A stretch of 64,000 nt of DNA from Tolypothrix bouteillei VB521301 (GCF_000760695.4 NZ_JHEG04000001.1:200001-264000); one strand, 5' to 3'. Shown: positions 1-9,670, numbered from the stretch's first letter. Notes: generated by a model not told the origin, from the letters alone. A program made the numbers and translations.

Positions 1-387
1 ATATTTGCGTGAAACAGCGCCCAATACTCCTAGAGTTGTAGCAACAGCGTTACAACCTCCTTCTATCGCTAGCTTGACAATATTTTCTGGGTCAAAGTAG
101 ATAGGATTGGGCGCGAAAGATGCACCCGCTGAGTGTTCAATTCCTTGATCTACAGGGAGAATCGATAAATACCCAGTGTTAGCAAGGCGTCCGGTAGAAT
201 AAAGGGTCTGCAAATTCCGCAAAACTTGAGGGTTACGATCGCTACTCAGCCAAACTCGGTCTACAAAGTCCGGTCCAGGTAAGTGTAATAAATCTTTAGA
301 AACTTTTGCCTTATGAGTGAGCAAGTCCTCAGCTTCTTTACCCAATAGGGACTCAATAAAATTGGGCGCAGACAGCGTTGTTGTCAT
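1..387 (-). CDS. Class I fructose-bisphosphate aldolase, N-terminal part (gene runs off the window)
   Basis: The minus strand reads from an ATG at 387 to the window edge without a stop, about 129 residues. The N-terminus contains [17 protein letters not shown] and then [20 protein letters not shown], which I recognise from the cyanobacterial class I (DhnA-like, Schiff-base) fructose-1,6-bisphosphate aldolase. This enzyme cleaves or condenses fructose bisphosphate in glycolysis, gluconeogenesis and the Calvin cycle, in the cytosol. The catalytic lysine lies beyond the window and cannot be checked. The next gene on the same strand is about 130 bp upstream, so this is probably a separate transcription unit. 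Confidence 0.85.
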   Translation of the reverse strand, partial: MTTTLSAPNFIESLLGKEAEDLLTHKAKVSKDLLHLPGPDFVDRVWLSSDRNPQVLRNLQTLYSTGRLANTGYLSILPVDQGIEHSAGASFAPNPIYFDPENIVKLAIEGGCNAVATTLGVLGAVSRKY

Positions 388-513
388 TAGGGTTTCCTCA
401 GGGAATTTACAAGCGTGTCTTTGCCTTTATGATAGCTTTTAGAAGAATAAAGTATAAAAATTTTCTAAGACATAACCATGTATATTTCTTACTATATATA
501 AATCCTTGATACT

Positions 514-2151
514 TTATATATCATTCTTGACAAAAGTGCGATCGCGTCCGTTTCTTTTAGCATGGTTGAGAGCTTCTTCTGCTGCATTTACCAAAATACT
601 TGGTGACTGTTGCATTTGAGGAACTATAGAAGCGACTCCCAGAGTAACAGTAACAACACTAGCAGTCAGCCCGTAGATTGACTCATCATGAGCAAGAGCT
701 AACTTTTTGACTTGTTTTCGGATTTTTTCAGCAGTTTTTAAAGCTATAGGAGCTGTTATCTTTGGTAAAATGACAGCAAACTCTGTACCTTTGTAACGAG
801 CTGGTATTGCCGAAGTAGAATCATTAAAACTTTCAAGAACTTGGGAAATCACGTTAGCAATAAGTCGCAAACAATCGTTTCCTGCTTCTTGACCGTGAGA
901 GGTGTTATAACTCTTAAAGTCATCGATTTCTAATAAAATCAGAGATAGGGGTTTGTTTTCTAAAGCTAATTGTTGCCACTGTTCTTGCAAAGAAGTGTTA
1001 AAGTAACGTTTATTTGCGAGTTCGGTAATTTCGTCTGTAATAGATATGCGCTGTAATTCTTGAATTTGTCTTTGCAAATGTTCAATCTGTTCTTGCCAAT
1101 TCCACTTGCAGAGATTTTGAGTCGCAAAGTACTGCCGATATAAATCGCATGAAACCGTACACTGATTTCTGACTAATTTCACTAAGCCCATGCTTTCTAA
1201 CTTGTATGCTAATATGTGATCTAATTCTACACTTGTAGTAGAAGCAATCACCTGCCCAAATGCTCCTGCTAATTCTGGGGATTTTTGCAAAATTCCTAGC
1301 TGTCGGCGTAAGTGTGCGCTATAAATTCCAGTCATTGTAGGCGCTTCTTGTAATAAGTTTTCTAGGCTTAGATTTGGAGCAGTCAATAAATGGTAAATAG
1401 CCAATCGCACGAGATAGGGGTGTCCTCCCACCATTGCTTGTAAAGAGCGTGCATTTTTTACACCTTCCTCATTTGTCCAATTGAGTCCGTATCGTCGTGC
1501 CAAATCCTGAACTTGCTCTAAATTAAACTCTGGTAAATGAACTGATAATCCAACATTAAAAGGGGATTCATTAATATTTAATTCAGTATAAAACTCTGTA
1601 GAAGAAACTACAAATAATCGAAGATTTTGCCAAATTTCCCATTGTTTTGCTTGTTCGTGCCACGAGCGCAGTAAAGAAAAAAAATCTTGGCAAATTCGGG
1701 GATATTCAAAAATACAATTAACCTCATTCAAGACTAACACTAATGGTCTTTGAATAGTTTGTAATAAATATTTTTGAAAATAAATAGTACAGCTAACCTT
1801 AGAACCTATATCTTCATCCCAATACTCATTAAGGTTTGAATTAAGTTGCAATTGTTGGCTTGCGTTAGCACAAAACCAACGCAAAAATTTCTCTAAAGTT
1901 GTAAAAACTTCTTCTTCTGCTTGCTCAAAATTGATGTAGATAGTCTTATAACCTAGATAGCGAGCATAATTCATAAGGCGGAGAGTGAAGGAAGTTTTAC
2001 CCATCTTTCTAGGGGCTTGCATCCGAATTACACTTCCCGGTCTCATAATTTCTTGATATGTTAATTCCTCAACTGAGTAATGACTGATATAATAAGGGGA
2101 ATTCAGGGGTTCGGGATCGCAGGGAAATTCAATGGTGGCTGAAAACTGCAT
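514..2151 (-). CDS. AAA-like ATPase domain fused to a degenerate GGDEF domain
   Basis: This is a 545-residue soluble protein. Residues about 15-330 look like the AAA-like domain common in cyanobacterial signalling proteins: a P-loop variant APRKMGKTS at 46-54, a Walker B-like stretch LVLVLNEVN near 140, and a winged-helix-like tail ending near 340. A short coiled coil (LQRQIQELQRI) leads into a GGDEF fold from about 370 (ITDEITELANKRYF). The signature that should read GG(D/E)EF is KGTEF at 454-458, so the first glycine and the acidic metal or substrate residue are gone. Diguanylate cyclase activity is therefore doubtful. An effector or nucleotide-sensing role is possible but is inference. It stands alone, with about 260 bp upstream before the divergent ADP-ribosylglycohydrolase gene. 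Confidence 0.8.
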   Translation of the reverse strand: MQFSATIEFPCDPEPLNSPYYISHYSVEELTYQEIMRPGSVIRMQAPRKMGKTSFTLRLMNYARYLGYKTIYINFEQAEEEVFTTLEKFLRWFCANASQQLQLNSNLNEYWDEDIGSKVSCTIYFQKYLLQTIQRPLVLVLNEVNCIFEYPRICQDFFSLLRSWHEQAKQWEIWQNLRLFVVSSTEFYTELNINESPFNVGLSVHLPEFNLEQVQDLARRYGLNWTNEEGVKNARSLQAMVGGHPYLVRLAIYHLLTAPNLSLENLLQEAPTMTGIYSAHLRRQLGILQKSPELAGAFGQVIASTTSVELDHILAYKLESMGLVKLVRNQCTVSCDLYRQYFATQNLCKWNWQEQIEHLQRQIQELQRISITDEITELANKRYFNTSLQEQWQQLALENKPLSLILLEIDDFKSYNTSHGQEAGNDCLRLIANVISQVLESFNDSTSAIPARYKGTEFAVILPKITAPIALKTAEKIRKQVKKLALAHDESIYGLTASVVTVTLGVASIVPQMQQSPSILVNAAEEALNHAKRNGRDRTFVKNDI

Positions 2152-2413
2152 TTGATCTCAACTCCAGATAATTAGTTATTACTAAAGCAACTATGCACGT
2201 GGTTTGAACATTTTCCTGTTCTTTGCTCTACAGTCATAATGATGAGTACCCTAGTAGACGTAATGTAGCGAGCCCAACTCTCCATAATATTCTTATCATC
2301 AAATGGGTATCAATCATTGAGAGGCTACACAGATGCTTTTCTTGGAGATATATCTATCTTTAGGTGTATTGAACCTATAAGCAATCTGCCTAAAGATAGA
2401 TTTAAAATAGAAA

Positions 2414-3211
2414 ATGAGTCAAATGCTAGGTGCGATCGCAGGTGATATCATTGGCTCTGTTTATGAAGCCAACAATATCAAAACGAAAGATTTTCCTCTT
2501 TTGCAAAGTGAGTGCCGTTTTACGGATGATACTGTGCTGACAGTTGCGGTTGCTGATACTATCTTGAACGAGGATTTATCTGTTGGCAGCAGCAAATACA
2601 TTGATAAATTTAAGTCTTACTACCGTCGCTATCCCTTAGCTGGTTACGGGGGAACCTTTAAAATGTGGGCGGGATCGAGCAGCAGAGAACCCTACAACAG
2701 TTGGGGTAACGGTTCGGCAATGCGAGTCAGTTCTATTGGATTTGCTTTTAACGATCTCGATATTGTGTTACAAGAAGCACGGCATAGCGCTGAGGTAACC
2801 CACAACCATCCGGAAGGTATTAAAGGTGCTCAAGCAACTGCAACTGCTATCTTTCAAGCGCGGATGGGTCATAATAAAAACTCTATCAAGTCTTATATAG
2901 AAACTCATTTTGGATACGATCTCGGTCAAACTCTTGACCAAATAAGACCGAATTACCGATTCGATGTTTCTTGTCAGGGGTCTGTTCCCCAAGCCATCAT
3001 CGCCTTTTTAGAATCCACTGATTTTGAAGATGCTATCCGCAATGCTATCTCTATTGGTGGTGACAGTGATACTATTGCTTGCATTACAGGTGGTATTGCT
3101 CAAGCTTTTTATGGTGGTGTACCAACAGAAATCTCTCAATGGGTGTTCGAGCGTCTAGATGAACATTTACGCAGTGTTACCCAACAGTTTATGTCCCAAT
3201 ACTGTTTATAA
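2414..3211 (+). CDS. ADP-ribosylglycohydrolase family protein
   Basis: The 265-residue protein starts MSQMLGAIAGDIIGSVYEA, the N-terminus typical of the ADP-ribosyl-glycohydrolase (DraG/ARH-like) family. The metal-binding signatures are present: FTDDT near residue 37 and GGDSDTIACITGGIAQAFYG near 215. The family removes ADP-ribose from modified proteins, or hydrolyses related conjugates, using a binuclear metal centre. The substrate cannot be told from sequence. The gene ends 3 bp before fdhD, so the two are probably co-transcribed. No ADP-ribosyltransferase such as DraT is visible in the window. Confidence 0.88.
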   Translation: MSQMLGAIAGDIIGSVYEANNIKTKDFPLLQSECRFTDDTVLTVAVADTILNEDLSVGSSKYIDKFKSYYRRYPLAGYGGTFKMWAGSSSREPYNSWGNGSAMRVSSIGFAFNDLDIVLQEARHSAEVTHNHPEGIKGAQATATAIFQARMGHNKNSIKSYIETHFGYDLGQTLDQIRPNYRFDVSCQGSVPQAIIAFLESTDFEDAIRNAISIGGDSDTIACITGGIAQAFYGGVPTEISQWVFERLDEHLRSVTQQFMSQYCL

Positions 3212-3214
3212 ATA

Positions 3215-4042
3215 ATGCCAACTCGAAGCAAAACCAAAGCCACTGTTTGGCTTATAGAAAACGGTAAAGTGCGATCGCGTTCCGATCAACTTGCAACCGA
3301 AGAACCGTTGGAAATTCGCCTTGCATTTCCACGTCAAACAGTTGCGGTAACGATGCGAACCCCCGGAGCAGATTTTGAACTCGCTGCTGGATTTCTTTAC
3401 ACCGAGGGAGTCATTGGCTGTAGAGAAGATATCCAACGCATAAGCTATTGCGTAGATAACTTGGTAGATGGAGAACAACGCTACAACATTGTCAACGTTA
3501 CCCTTCGAGAAGGATTGAATCCCGATCTACAGCCGCTACAAAGGCATTTTTATACAACAAGTGCTTGTGGAGTTTGCGGTAAAGCCAGTCTTGAAGCCTT
3601 GCGTTTGCGTAATTACTCGCCTATTCCTACAGGGTTAGCAGTTGCATCTGACATCATTTACACATTACCTAATAAACTCAGAGCAGCCCAGAGTGTGTTT
3701 GATGCAACAGGTGGTCTCCATGCAGCTGCTTTGTTCGATACTCAAGGACAACTGCTAACCATACGTGAAGATGTCGGACGCCACAATGCATTAGATAAGC
3801 TAATAGGTTCAGCTTTGCTTAACGGGGAATTGCCTTTGAACGATCGTATTGTCATGGTCAGCGGACGTTCTAGTTTTGAAATTTTGCAAAAGTCTACAGC
3901 AGCTGGAGTTCCTATTGTCTGTTCTGTTTCTGCGCCTAGCAGTTTGGCTGTGTCAATAGCAAAGGAATTTGGAATCGCTTTAATCGGATTTTTGCGAGGC
4001 GAAAAGTTTAATGTATATGCTGGGTTGGAAAAAATACGATGA
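3215..4042 (+). CDS. fdhD: FdhD, sulfurtransferase for formate dehydrogenase
   Basis: The 275-residue protein matches FdhD. It has the CGVCGK motif near residue 118, whose cysteines carry the sulfur passed from IscS to the molybdenum cofactor of formate dehydrogenase, and the conserved EDVGRHNALDKLIGSAL and VSGRSSFEILQK segments. The C-terminus ends GFLRGEKFNVYAG, as in the family. It lies 3 bp after the ADP-ribosylglycohydrolase gene and overlaps the following VOC gene by 4 bp (ATGA), so the three form an operon by spacing. No formate dehydrogenase gene is in this window, so the client enzyme must be encoded elsewhere. Confidence 0.93.
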   Translation: MPTRSKTKATVWLIENGKVRSRSDQLATEEPLEIRLAFPRQTVAVTMRTPGADFELAAGFLYTEGVIGCREDIQRISYCVDNLVDGEQRYNIVNVTLREGLNPDLQPLQRHFYTTSACGVCGKASLEALRLRNYSPIPTGLAVASDIIYTLPNKLRAAQSVFDATGGLHAAALFDTQGQLLTIREDVGRHNALDKLIGSALLNGELPLNDRIVMVSGRSSFEILQKSTAAGVPIVCSVSAPSSLAVSIAKEFGIALIGFLRGEKFNVYAGLEKIR

Positions 4043-4449
4043 ATCCCCCCCAATTTACTGACGCATTTGTGACTCTGGCAACTGTTCATTTTGACACTAT
4101 CGTCAGTTTCTATACCCAATTTCTAGGTATACAACCAACAAGTCTTATTCCAAATGTTTATGCAGAATTTCAACTTAGGGGCTTAAAACTAGGTATTTTC
4201 CAACCAAAAAATTTAGATTCGTCTGAATTTGAAAACTCTGAAAAAAGTAAGATGAGCTTGTGTTTGGAGGTGCGGAACTTGGAGAGTGCGATCGCACATT
4301 TAACTGCATTAGGTTACCCCCCAACAGGAGAGATAAAAACTGCATCCCATGGAAGAGAAATTTATGCTTATGACCCCGAAAGCAATCGGTTAATTCTGCA
4401 TCAATCTACCGTTCTTTCTGTTGAATTCCTTTCTGACTCACACCAGTAA
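4039..4449 (+). CDS. VOC-superfamily (glyoxalase-like) protein
   Basis: This 136-residue protein has the beta-alpha-beta-beta-beta layout of the vicinal oxygen chelate fold: DAFVTLATVHFDTIVSFYTQFLG at the start and a second module with YAYDPESNRLILHQ near the end. Such proteins are metal-dependent dioxygenases, lyases or resistance proteins; the substrate is unknown. The ATG overlaps the stop of fdhD (ATGA), which implies translational coupling. It differs clearly from the second VOC gene just downstream on the opposite strand. Confidence 0.7.
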   Translation: MNPPQFTDAFVTLATVHFDTIVSFYTQFLGIQPTSLIPNVYAEFQLRGLKLGIFQPKNLDSSEFENSEKSKMSLCLEVRNLESAIAHLTALGYPPTGEIKTASHGREIYAYDPESNRLILHQSTVLSVEFLSDSHQ

Positions 4450-4491
4450 CAGAACCGCTTCCTCCAAACACAGAATCACTAACGTGTCCGG

Positions 4492-4941
4492 CTAAACTTT
4501 TGCTTGGTCACCAAACAAAATTTTGAGTTGTTCGGACAAATCTTCAGGGGATACATCCTCTTGATGCGTCGCAATCCACCAATGATTTCCGCTTAAATCT
4601 TTTAACCCTGCTTGGCGATCGCCCCAGAACTCATCTTTCGGTTCCATCAGTGAAGTACCACCTGCTTCGATCGCACTTTCGTAAGTTGCATCAGTATTCT
4701 CAACGTACAGATAAATCGAACTTGGCATTGGCTGAAACTCACCCGTCGCTTCACTCAGCATGATGAGCGAATCACCTATTTTAACCTCAGCATAGATGAT
4801 ACAGCCTTCTGGATTTTGGATGCGACGAATTTCCCGAGCTTCAAACGCCTGCTTGAGAAACTCAATTAAGGTTGCGGCTCCTTTTACGACAAGGGATGGC
4901 GTAACAGTGTGAAAACCTTCAGGGATTGGTTTGACTGCCAT
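4492..4941 (-). CDS. PhnB-like VOC/glyoxalase family protein
   Basis: The protein (149 residues from ATG at 4941) begins MAVKPIPEGFHTVTPSLVVK and carries the PhnB-like pattern: AATLIEFLKQAFEAREI, then GDSLIMLSEATGE and DRQAGLKDLSGNHWWIATHQE. The ATG at 4941 is preferred over an in-frame TTG at 4959 because an AGAGG Shine-Dalgarno-like sequence lies about 9 nt before it. These proteins form metal-binding dimers of unknown substrate. The gene converges with the fdhD operon. Confidence 0.8.
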   Translation of the reverse strand: MAVKPIPEGFHTVTPSLVVKGAATLIEFLKQAFEAREIRRIQNPEGCIIYAEVKIGDSLIMLSEATGEFQPMPSSIYLYVENTDATYESAIEAGGTSLMEPKDEFWGDRQAGLKDLSGNHWWIATHQEDVSPEDLSEQLKILFGDQAKV

Positions 4942-5195
4942 AATTATTGCCTCTGACAATAATTTAGTACACCTCTATGTTAGTACAAATGTATTAATAA
5001 ATCTACAATCTTAAAAGACAGGCGATCGCGAGTCCTACAAGTTGGGAAAGTTGGAGTATTTTTTTTGTTGGAAGGCGGTTGTCGCCACCTTTAACTGCGA
5101 AAAACCCGCAATAGCATTCTTCAATGGCTACATTAGAAGATACAAGAAAGAAAAGTCGTTTTTTGCTTTTATTGACCAGGTACTCTTACACAATG

Positions 5196-7301
5196 ATGAG
5201 TGAAGCAGTTATTATTTCCGATAACCCCTTACTAAAAGGTTCTGGCTTACCACCTTTTACACAAATACAACCAGAGCAGGTTGTACCAGCTTTTAACCAA
5301 TTGCTGGCAGAAATAGACAAAGAACTCGTAACACTAGAAGCTAACGTTGAGCCTACATGGAGTGGTTTAGTAGAACCTCTAGAAAATCTCACAGAACGTT
5401 TGTACTGGAGTTGGGGTATTGTCAGTCATCTTATGGGTGTAAAAAATAGCCCCGAATTGCGCGAAGCGTTTGAAACTGTACAACCACAGGTGATACAGTT
5501 CTCGAACAAGCTCAGCCAAAGCCAACCAATTTACAACGCTTTCAAAGCACTCCACGCCAGTGATACTTGGGCAACTTTAAACACAGCCCAACAACGTATT
5601 GTAGAATCTGCTATTCGAGACGCAGAACTTGCAGGTGTTGGCTTGCAGGGAGAGGCAAGAGAGCGTTTTAATGCCATTCAGATGGAGTTGGCAGAAATAT
5701 CTACTAAATTTTCCAACCATCTGCTTGATGCGACTAAAGCTTTTAGCTTGACTTTAACAACTCAAGCAGAAATTGATGGTTTACCCCCCAGCTTACTTAG
5801 CTTAGCGGCACAAGCTGCACGCTCTGCAGGAGAAGAGAACGCTACGACAGAAAATGGTCCTTGGCGCATTACTTTGGACGCCCCCAGTTATGTGCCTTTT
5901 ATGCAACACAGTACCCGACGGGACTTAAGGGAAAAGCTGTACAAAGCTTTTATCGCCCGTGCTTCATCAGGTGAGTTGGATAATAACCCGCTGATTGAGC
6001 GCATATTGGAACTGCGTCAAGAACTTGCAGAGTTGCTGGGTTACCAGACCTATGCTGAATTAAGCCTAGCTAGTAAGATGGCTCCTAACGTCAAAGCAGT
6101 AGAGTCTTTGTTAGAAGAATTGCGTTCTCGCAGTTATGACGCTGCTTTGAAGGAATTGGATGAACTCAAAGCGTTTGCTGCATCTAAAGGAGCACCAGAA
6201 GCAAAGGATTTGTGGCAATGGGACATTCCATTTTGGGCAGAGCGTCAGCGAGAAGAAAAATTTGCCTTCACTGCTGAAGAGTTACGCCCTTACTTCCCAC
6301 TCCCTCAAGTTCTTGATGGTTTATTTGGATTAGTCAATCGATTATTTGGTGTGACTGTTACCCCTGCTGATGGTCAAGCCCCCATTTGGCAGGAGGATGT
6401 AAGGTATTTTCAAATTGCTGATGAAGCAGGTCATCCTATTGCTTACTTTTACTTAGATCCCTACAGCCGTCCTGCTGAAAAACGTGGCGGTGCGTGGATG
6501 GATGTTTGTATTAACCGTGGCAAAGTCGTGCAAAATGGAGTGACAACTATTCGTTTACCCGTGGCTTATTTGGTTTGCAACCAAACCCCCCCAGTGGATG
6601 GTAAGCCCAGTTTAATGACTTTTGACGAAGTTGAAACTCTGTTCCACGAGTTTGGTCACGGCTTGCATCTGATGCTAACAAAGGTGGATTATCCTTCGGC
6701 TGCAGGTATCAACAATGTTGAGTGGGATGCGGTGGAATTACCCAGCCAGTTTATGGAAAACTGGTGCTATGACAGACCAACTTTGTTTGGCATGGCAAAG
6801 CACTATGAGACAGGCGAACCTCTGCCAGAACATTATTACCACAAGCTGGTGGCAGCAAAGAATTACATGACCGGTACTGGTATGTTGCGACAAATCCATA
6901 TCAGTCTCCTTGATATAGAACTGCATCATCGTTACCGTCCGGGCGGTGCGGAAACTCCCAAGGATGTGCGATCGCGTCTCGCTAAAACCACAACAGTTCT
7001 GCCTCCATTACCTGAGGATGCCTTCTTATGTGCTTTTGGACACATATTTGCTGGAGGATATGCAGCAGGTTATTACAGCTATAAATGGGCTGAAGTTCTC
7101 AGTGCAGATGCTTTTGCAGCGTTTGAAGAAGCCGGTCTTGATAACGAATCAGCCATAAAAGCAACAGGTAGGCGCTATCGAGATACAGTGTTGGCGCTTG
7201 GTGGTAGCCAGCATCCGATGGAAGTCTTTAAGTCCTTCCGGGGTCGCGAACCGAGTACCGAACCATTACTCAAGCACAATGGTTTGGCTGTTGCAGCTTA
7301 A
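5196..7301 (+). CDS. M3 family zinc oligopeptidase (oligopeptidase A type)
   Basis: From the ATG at 5196 the protein has 701 residues. The zinc site FHEFGHGLHLML lies near residue 485 (HExxH), with the distal glutamate in NVEWDAVELPSQFMENW, as in M3 (thimet/OpdA/PrlC) peptidases. The N-terminus NPLLKGSGLPPFTQIQPEQV matches the start of OpdA. The enzyme degrades short peptides in the cytosol, including cleaved signal peptides. An in-frame ATG at 5124 would add 24 residues (RKKSRFLLLLTRYSYT) that do not look like the family, so the later start is chosen. Confidence 0.92.
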   Translation: MSEAVIISDNPLLKGSGLPPFTQIQPEQVVPAFNQLLAEIDKELVTLEANVEPTWSGLVEPLENLTERLYWSWGIVSHLMGVKNSPELREAFETVQPQVIQFSNKLSQSQPIYNAFKALHASDTWATLNTAQQRIVESAIRDAELAGVGLQGEARERFNAIQMELAEISTKFSNHLLDATKAFSLTLTTQAEIDGLPPSLLSLAAQAARSAGEENATTENGPWRITLDAPSYVPFMQHSTRRDLREKLYKAFIARASSGELDNNPLIERILELRQELAELLGYQTYAELSLASKMAPNVKAVESLLEELRSRSYDAALKELDELKAFAASKGAPEAKDLWQWDIPFWAERQREEKFAFTAEELRPYFPLPQVLDGLFGLVNRLFGVTVTPADGQAPIWQEDVRYFQIADEAGHPIAYFYLDPYSRPAEKRGGAWMDVCINRGKVVQNGVTTIRLPVAYLVCNQTPPVDGKPSLMTFDEVETLFHEFGHGLHLMLTKVDYPSAAGINNVEWDAVELPSQFMENWCYDRPTLFGMAKHYETGEPLPEHYYHKLVAAKNYMTGTGMLRQIHISLLDIELHHRYRPGGAETPKDVRSRLAKTTTVLPPLPEDAFLCAFGHIFAGGYAAGYYSYKWAEVLSADAFAAFEEAGLDNESAIKATGRRYRDTVLALGGSQHPMEVFKSFRGREPSTEPLLKHNGLAVAA

Positions 7302-7315
7302 AAGTTTGTAAAGAT

Positions 7316-7343
7316 GTAGAGACGCGCCACAGCGCGTCTCTAC
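7316..7343. repeat. Perfect hairpin (dispersed GTAGAGACGCG repeat), possible terminator
   Basis: GTAGAGACGCGC and its exact reverse complement are separated by CACA, giving a 12-bp stem with a 4-nt loop, 15 bp after the M3 peptidase stop. No T-run follows. From memory this sequence type is a common dispersed palindrome in Nostocales; it may also end transcription. Confidence 0.7.
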
Positions 7344-7576
7344 AGAAGGATGTTAGCGATCGCGTTAGCTTTAACAAAGTAGCATTGAGTGCGGCAAAAG
7401 TCTTTAAATTTTGTAAAAAATAGAAGTAACATTCATCATATTCTTGCAAGTTTTCTTTGCATTACTTAACCTTTGTTCTAATTAAAAAGAGTAAACATAG
7501 ATTACAACTAATAAATTTAATAACCATTCATTAAGTTCATGGGTCAGAATTAATAGTAAGCTTAAATCATCAAAAA

Positions 7577-7643
7577 CCCAGTTAATCCTTTCAAAAACTG
7601 GGTACCAATAACTTGAAATGTTAGTGGTTAGTGGTTAGTGGTT
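7577..7643. repeat. Hairpin followed by TTAGTGG heptamer tandem repeat
   Basis: The hairpin CCCAGTT (7577-7583) / AACTGGG (7596-7602) is followed at 7621 by about three tandem copies of TTAGTGG. The heptamer is a short tandem repeat typical of filamentous cyanobacteria. The rest of the 430-bp gap before the Usp gene is AT-rich and shows no further gene. Confidence 0.6.
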
Positions 7644-7731
7644 GTTAGAACAATCAGCTACTAATAATTAACTCATAACCATTAACTATCAGTCAGTAAA
7701 TTAGGTAACCTGAACCCCAAGAAGATCTAAG

Positions 7732-8583
7732 ATGATAGAAAAAATTTTGCTAGCTGTCTCTGGATTAGGTCACGCCGAAGAGATGCTCAAAAGTTTAAAG
7801 GATGTGCCATCAATTCAACGTGCAAAAGTAACCGTTTTGCACGTTGTACCAGATCAAGTGACTGCCGAAAACATGACAACTAAATGGGAAGAAGGCGGCA
7901 AAATTTTAGCGAATGCTATTCAGTATTTGAACCTAGATCCCAGTCGGGTTTCCTCTATTTTACGTCAAGGCGATCCCAAAACTGTGGTTTGTCAGGTCGC
8001 CGATGAAATTGAAGCTGACTTGATTATTATGGGTTCGCGAGGACTCAAACGCCTCCAATCTATTCTATCGAACTCCGTCAGTCAGTATGTTTTCCAACTA
8101 TCTTCTCGCCCCATGTTGTTGGTTAAAGATGACGTTTATGTCAAAAGAATTAACCGGATTATGGTGGCAATGGATAACTCTGAAGCTGCCAAGCATTGCT
8201 TGACTTTAGCTCTATTCTTCCTACGAGATATTAAAGGAGGAGAGTTAATTCTAGCTAATATTAATACGGATTTGCGTGGTAAACCATCTGAAATGTATGA
8301 AATTAGTGCAGAACACAGCCCTGTTTTAGCCGCCGCCGCTACAGAAGCTAAAAAATATGGTATACCAGTTCGTTGTGTAGTAAGTAGTGGTAAACCTGGT
8401 GAAGAAATTTGTCGCTTGGCAGATGAATGGAAAGTAGATTTACTACTCCTTGGTTCTCCGGATCGCCGTCCTTCTATTGCTAAGAGTTTAGTAGATATAG
8501 ACAGACTTTTGGGTGCATCTTTGTCTGATTACGTTCGAGTTAATGCAAACTGTCCTGTTTTGCTGGCAAGAACAGTAGATTAA
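7732..8583 (+). CDS. Tandem universal stress protein (two Usp domains)
   Basis: The 283-residue protein has two UspA folds, about 1-135 and 142-283. Each begins with a strand such as KILLAVSGLG or RIMVAMDNSEAAKHC and ends with the nucleotide-binding loop: GSRGLKRLQSILSNSVSQYV in the first domain and GSPDRRPSIAK...GASLSDYV in the second. Usp proteins bind ATP or other small ligands and respond to stress; the partner is unknown. It is followed by a strong terminator, so it is monocistronic. A spacer of about 430 bp with repeats separates it from the peptidase gene. Confidence 0.88.
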   Translation: MIEKILLAVSGLGHAEEMLKSLKDVPSIQRAKVTVLHVVPDQVTAENMTTKWEEGGKILANAIQYLNLDPSRVSSILRQGDPKTVVCQVADEIEADLIIMGSRGLKRLQSILSNSVSQYVFQLSSRPMLLVKDDVYVKRINRIMVAMDNSEAAKHCLTLALFFLRDIKGGELILANINTDLRGKPSEMYEISAEHSPVLAAAATEAKKYGIPVRCVVSSGKPGEEICRLADEWKVDLLLLGSPDRRPSIAKSLVDIDRLLGASLSDYVRVNANCPVLLARTVD

Positions 8584-8618
8584 GTAAAGTTGAACAATCG
8601 GTGGTTGATAAATAAAAA

Positions 8619-8647
8619 CCCCTACGCTATAAATGTAGGGGCTTTAT
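8619..8647 (+). terminator. Rho-independent terminator after the Usp gene
   Basis: CCCCTAC (8619-8625) pairs with GTAGGGG (8635-8641) across a 9-nt loop, preceded by AAAA and followed by CTTTATT. It sits 36 bp after the Usp stop. Confidence 0.75.
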
Positions 8648-8829
8648 TCGATCTACAAAAAATTACTAAGCTGTCACGCCCGTAATTTGCACATAGCAAA
8701 CAACCCTAGCAATCCTAATTCATTCGTGAAAGATTCTTATAACTGATAGGTTGGGAAATACCTTACCTACGTGTATTTCACAAATTAAACAGGATTGCTA
8801 TAGGTAACTTGCTAGCTACAGTTCTCTTA

Positions 8830-8857
8830 ATTTTGAATTTTGAATTTTGAATTTTGA
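8830..8857. repeat. TTTTGAA heptamer tandem repeat
   Basis: Four tandem copies of TTTTGAA (phase arbitrary) lie just downstream of psbM. This is a short tandem repeat of the cyanobacterial STRR type. Confidence 0.8.
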
Positions 8858-8865
8858 ACTGCTTT

Positions 8866-8979
8866 CTAATCTTTTTTACCTTCGCGGCTAGCAGTTTGAA
8901 TGTAAAGAATTATTAAAAAGACGGCGGGAACGAGAACGAACAGAATGCTCGCTACGAACCCTAGATCGTTAACTTGCAT
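8866..8979 (-). CDS. psbM: Photosystem II reaction centre protein M
   Basis: The minus strand encodes 37 residues beginning [17 protein letters not shown] and ending TASREGKKD. This is PsbM, a single-span thylakoid membrane protein at the photosystem II dimer interface. One hydrophobic helix spans residues about 7-27. It lies about 150 bp downstream of the ferredoxin gene on the same strand, within a photosynthesis-linked cluster that also holds psbK. Confidence 0.96.
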   Translation of the reverse strand: MQVNDLGFVASILFVLVPAVFLIILYIQTASREGKKD

Positions 8980-9125
8980 GGGAAGACAGCCTCTCTTCGA
9001 TATCTAGGTAACACTTTTAGGATACCATTCTATGGTTGAAAGAAGCATCAAGTACAAACACATAAAAACTGGCTTTCTCCCCACTTTAAGTCCGAGTGAC
9101 TTTACACTCCATCGTTTATCCTTTT

Positions 9126-9422
9126 TTACGGCTTTGTTACTACACTGACTGCACCATGTACCAAAGTTTGACAAGCAAGACGACAATTTTCTGGCTTTTT
9201 CTTTAATAATTTGTTTTCTGCATCGGTACGGGGTGATAAATTTTCCAAACCTTCAACAATCTCTACCACACAGCAGCCACATTGTCCGTATCCTCCACAA
9301 TTCATCATCTTGCCAAAAAGTTTGTATATATCAATGTTGTTTTGCAAGGCTCTTTCTCGTAAATTCGCGCCGTTAGCTGCTACGACTTCTTTGTTTTCTT
9401 TCACAAATGTAATGTTACCCAT
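9126..9422 (-). CDS. 2Fe-2S ferredoxin-like protein
   Basis: The 98-residue protein has the cluster-binding arrangement [15 protein letters not shown] (C-x5-C-x2-C) near residue 42 and a fourth cysteine in CRLACQT near 81, as in 2Fe-2S ferredoxins. The C-x5-C-x2-C spacing is closer to the adrenodoxin or bacterial type than to plant-type PetF (C-x4-C-x2-C). It would carry electrons in the cytosol; its partners are unknown. Its place between psbM and psbK suggests a role tied to photosynthesis, but that is inference. Confidence 0.85.
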   Translation of the reverse strand: MGNITFVKENKEVVAANGANLRERALQNNIDIYKLFGKMMNCGGYGQCGCCVVEIVEGLENLSPRTDAENKLLKKKPENCRLACQTLVHGAVSVVTKP

Positions 9423-9643
9423 TTCTGATACCTCGTTTACTGTACTTAACTAAAAAAGCAATAAGGATAAAGGGTAAAGGATCAAAAGCTTATAGTTCGT
9501 CCTTCATTAGATACAACCTCCCGAATTTCACGGTAGCGGCGTTACCTGTCATACTTCGCTTGTTTATATATTACCCACTTATTTTAAGTTATTACAATTT
9601 CTTAAGAATTATCAACTTTGTTGACGAAATTTGAGTAAAAGAA

Positions 9644-9670
9644 AACCCGACAGCTAAAAATCGTCGGGTT
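9644..9670 (-). terminator. Terminator after psbK
   Basis: On the minus strand AACCCGAC and GTCGGGTT (9663-9670 and 9644-9651) form an 8-bp stem, followed by TTCTTTT. It lies 36 bp after the psbK stop and would end the tgt-psbK transcript. Confidence 0.75.
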
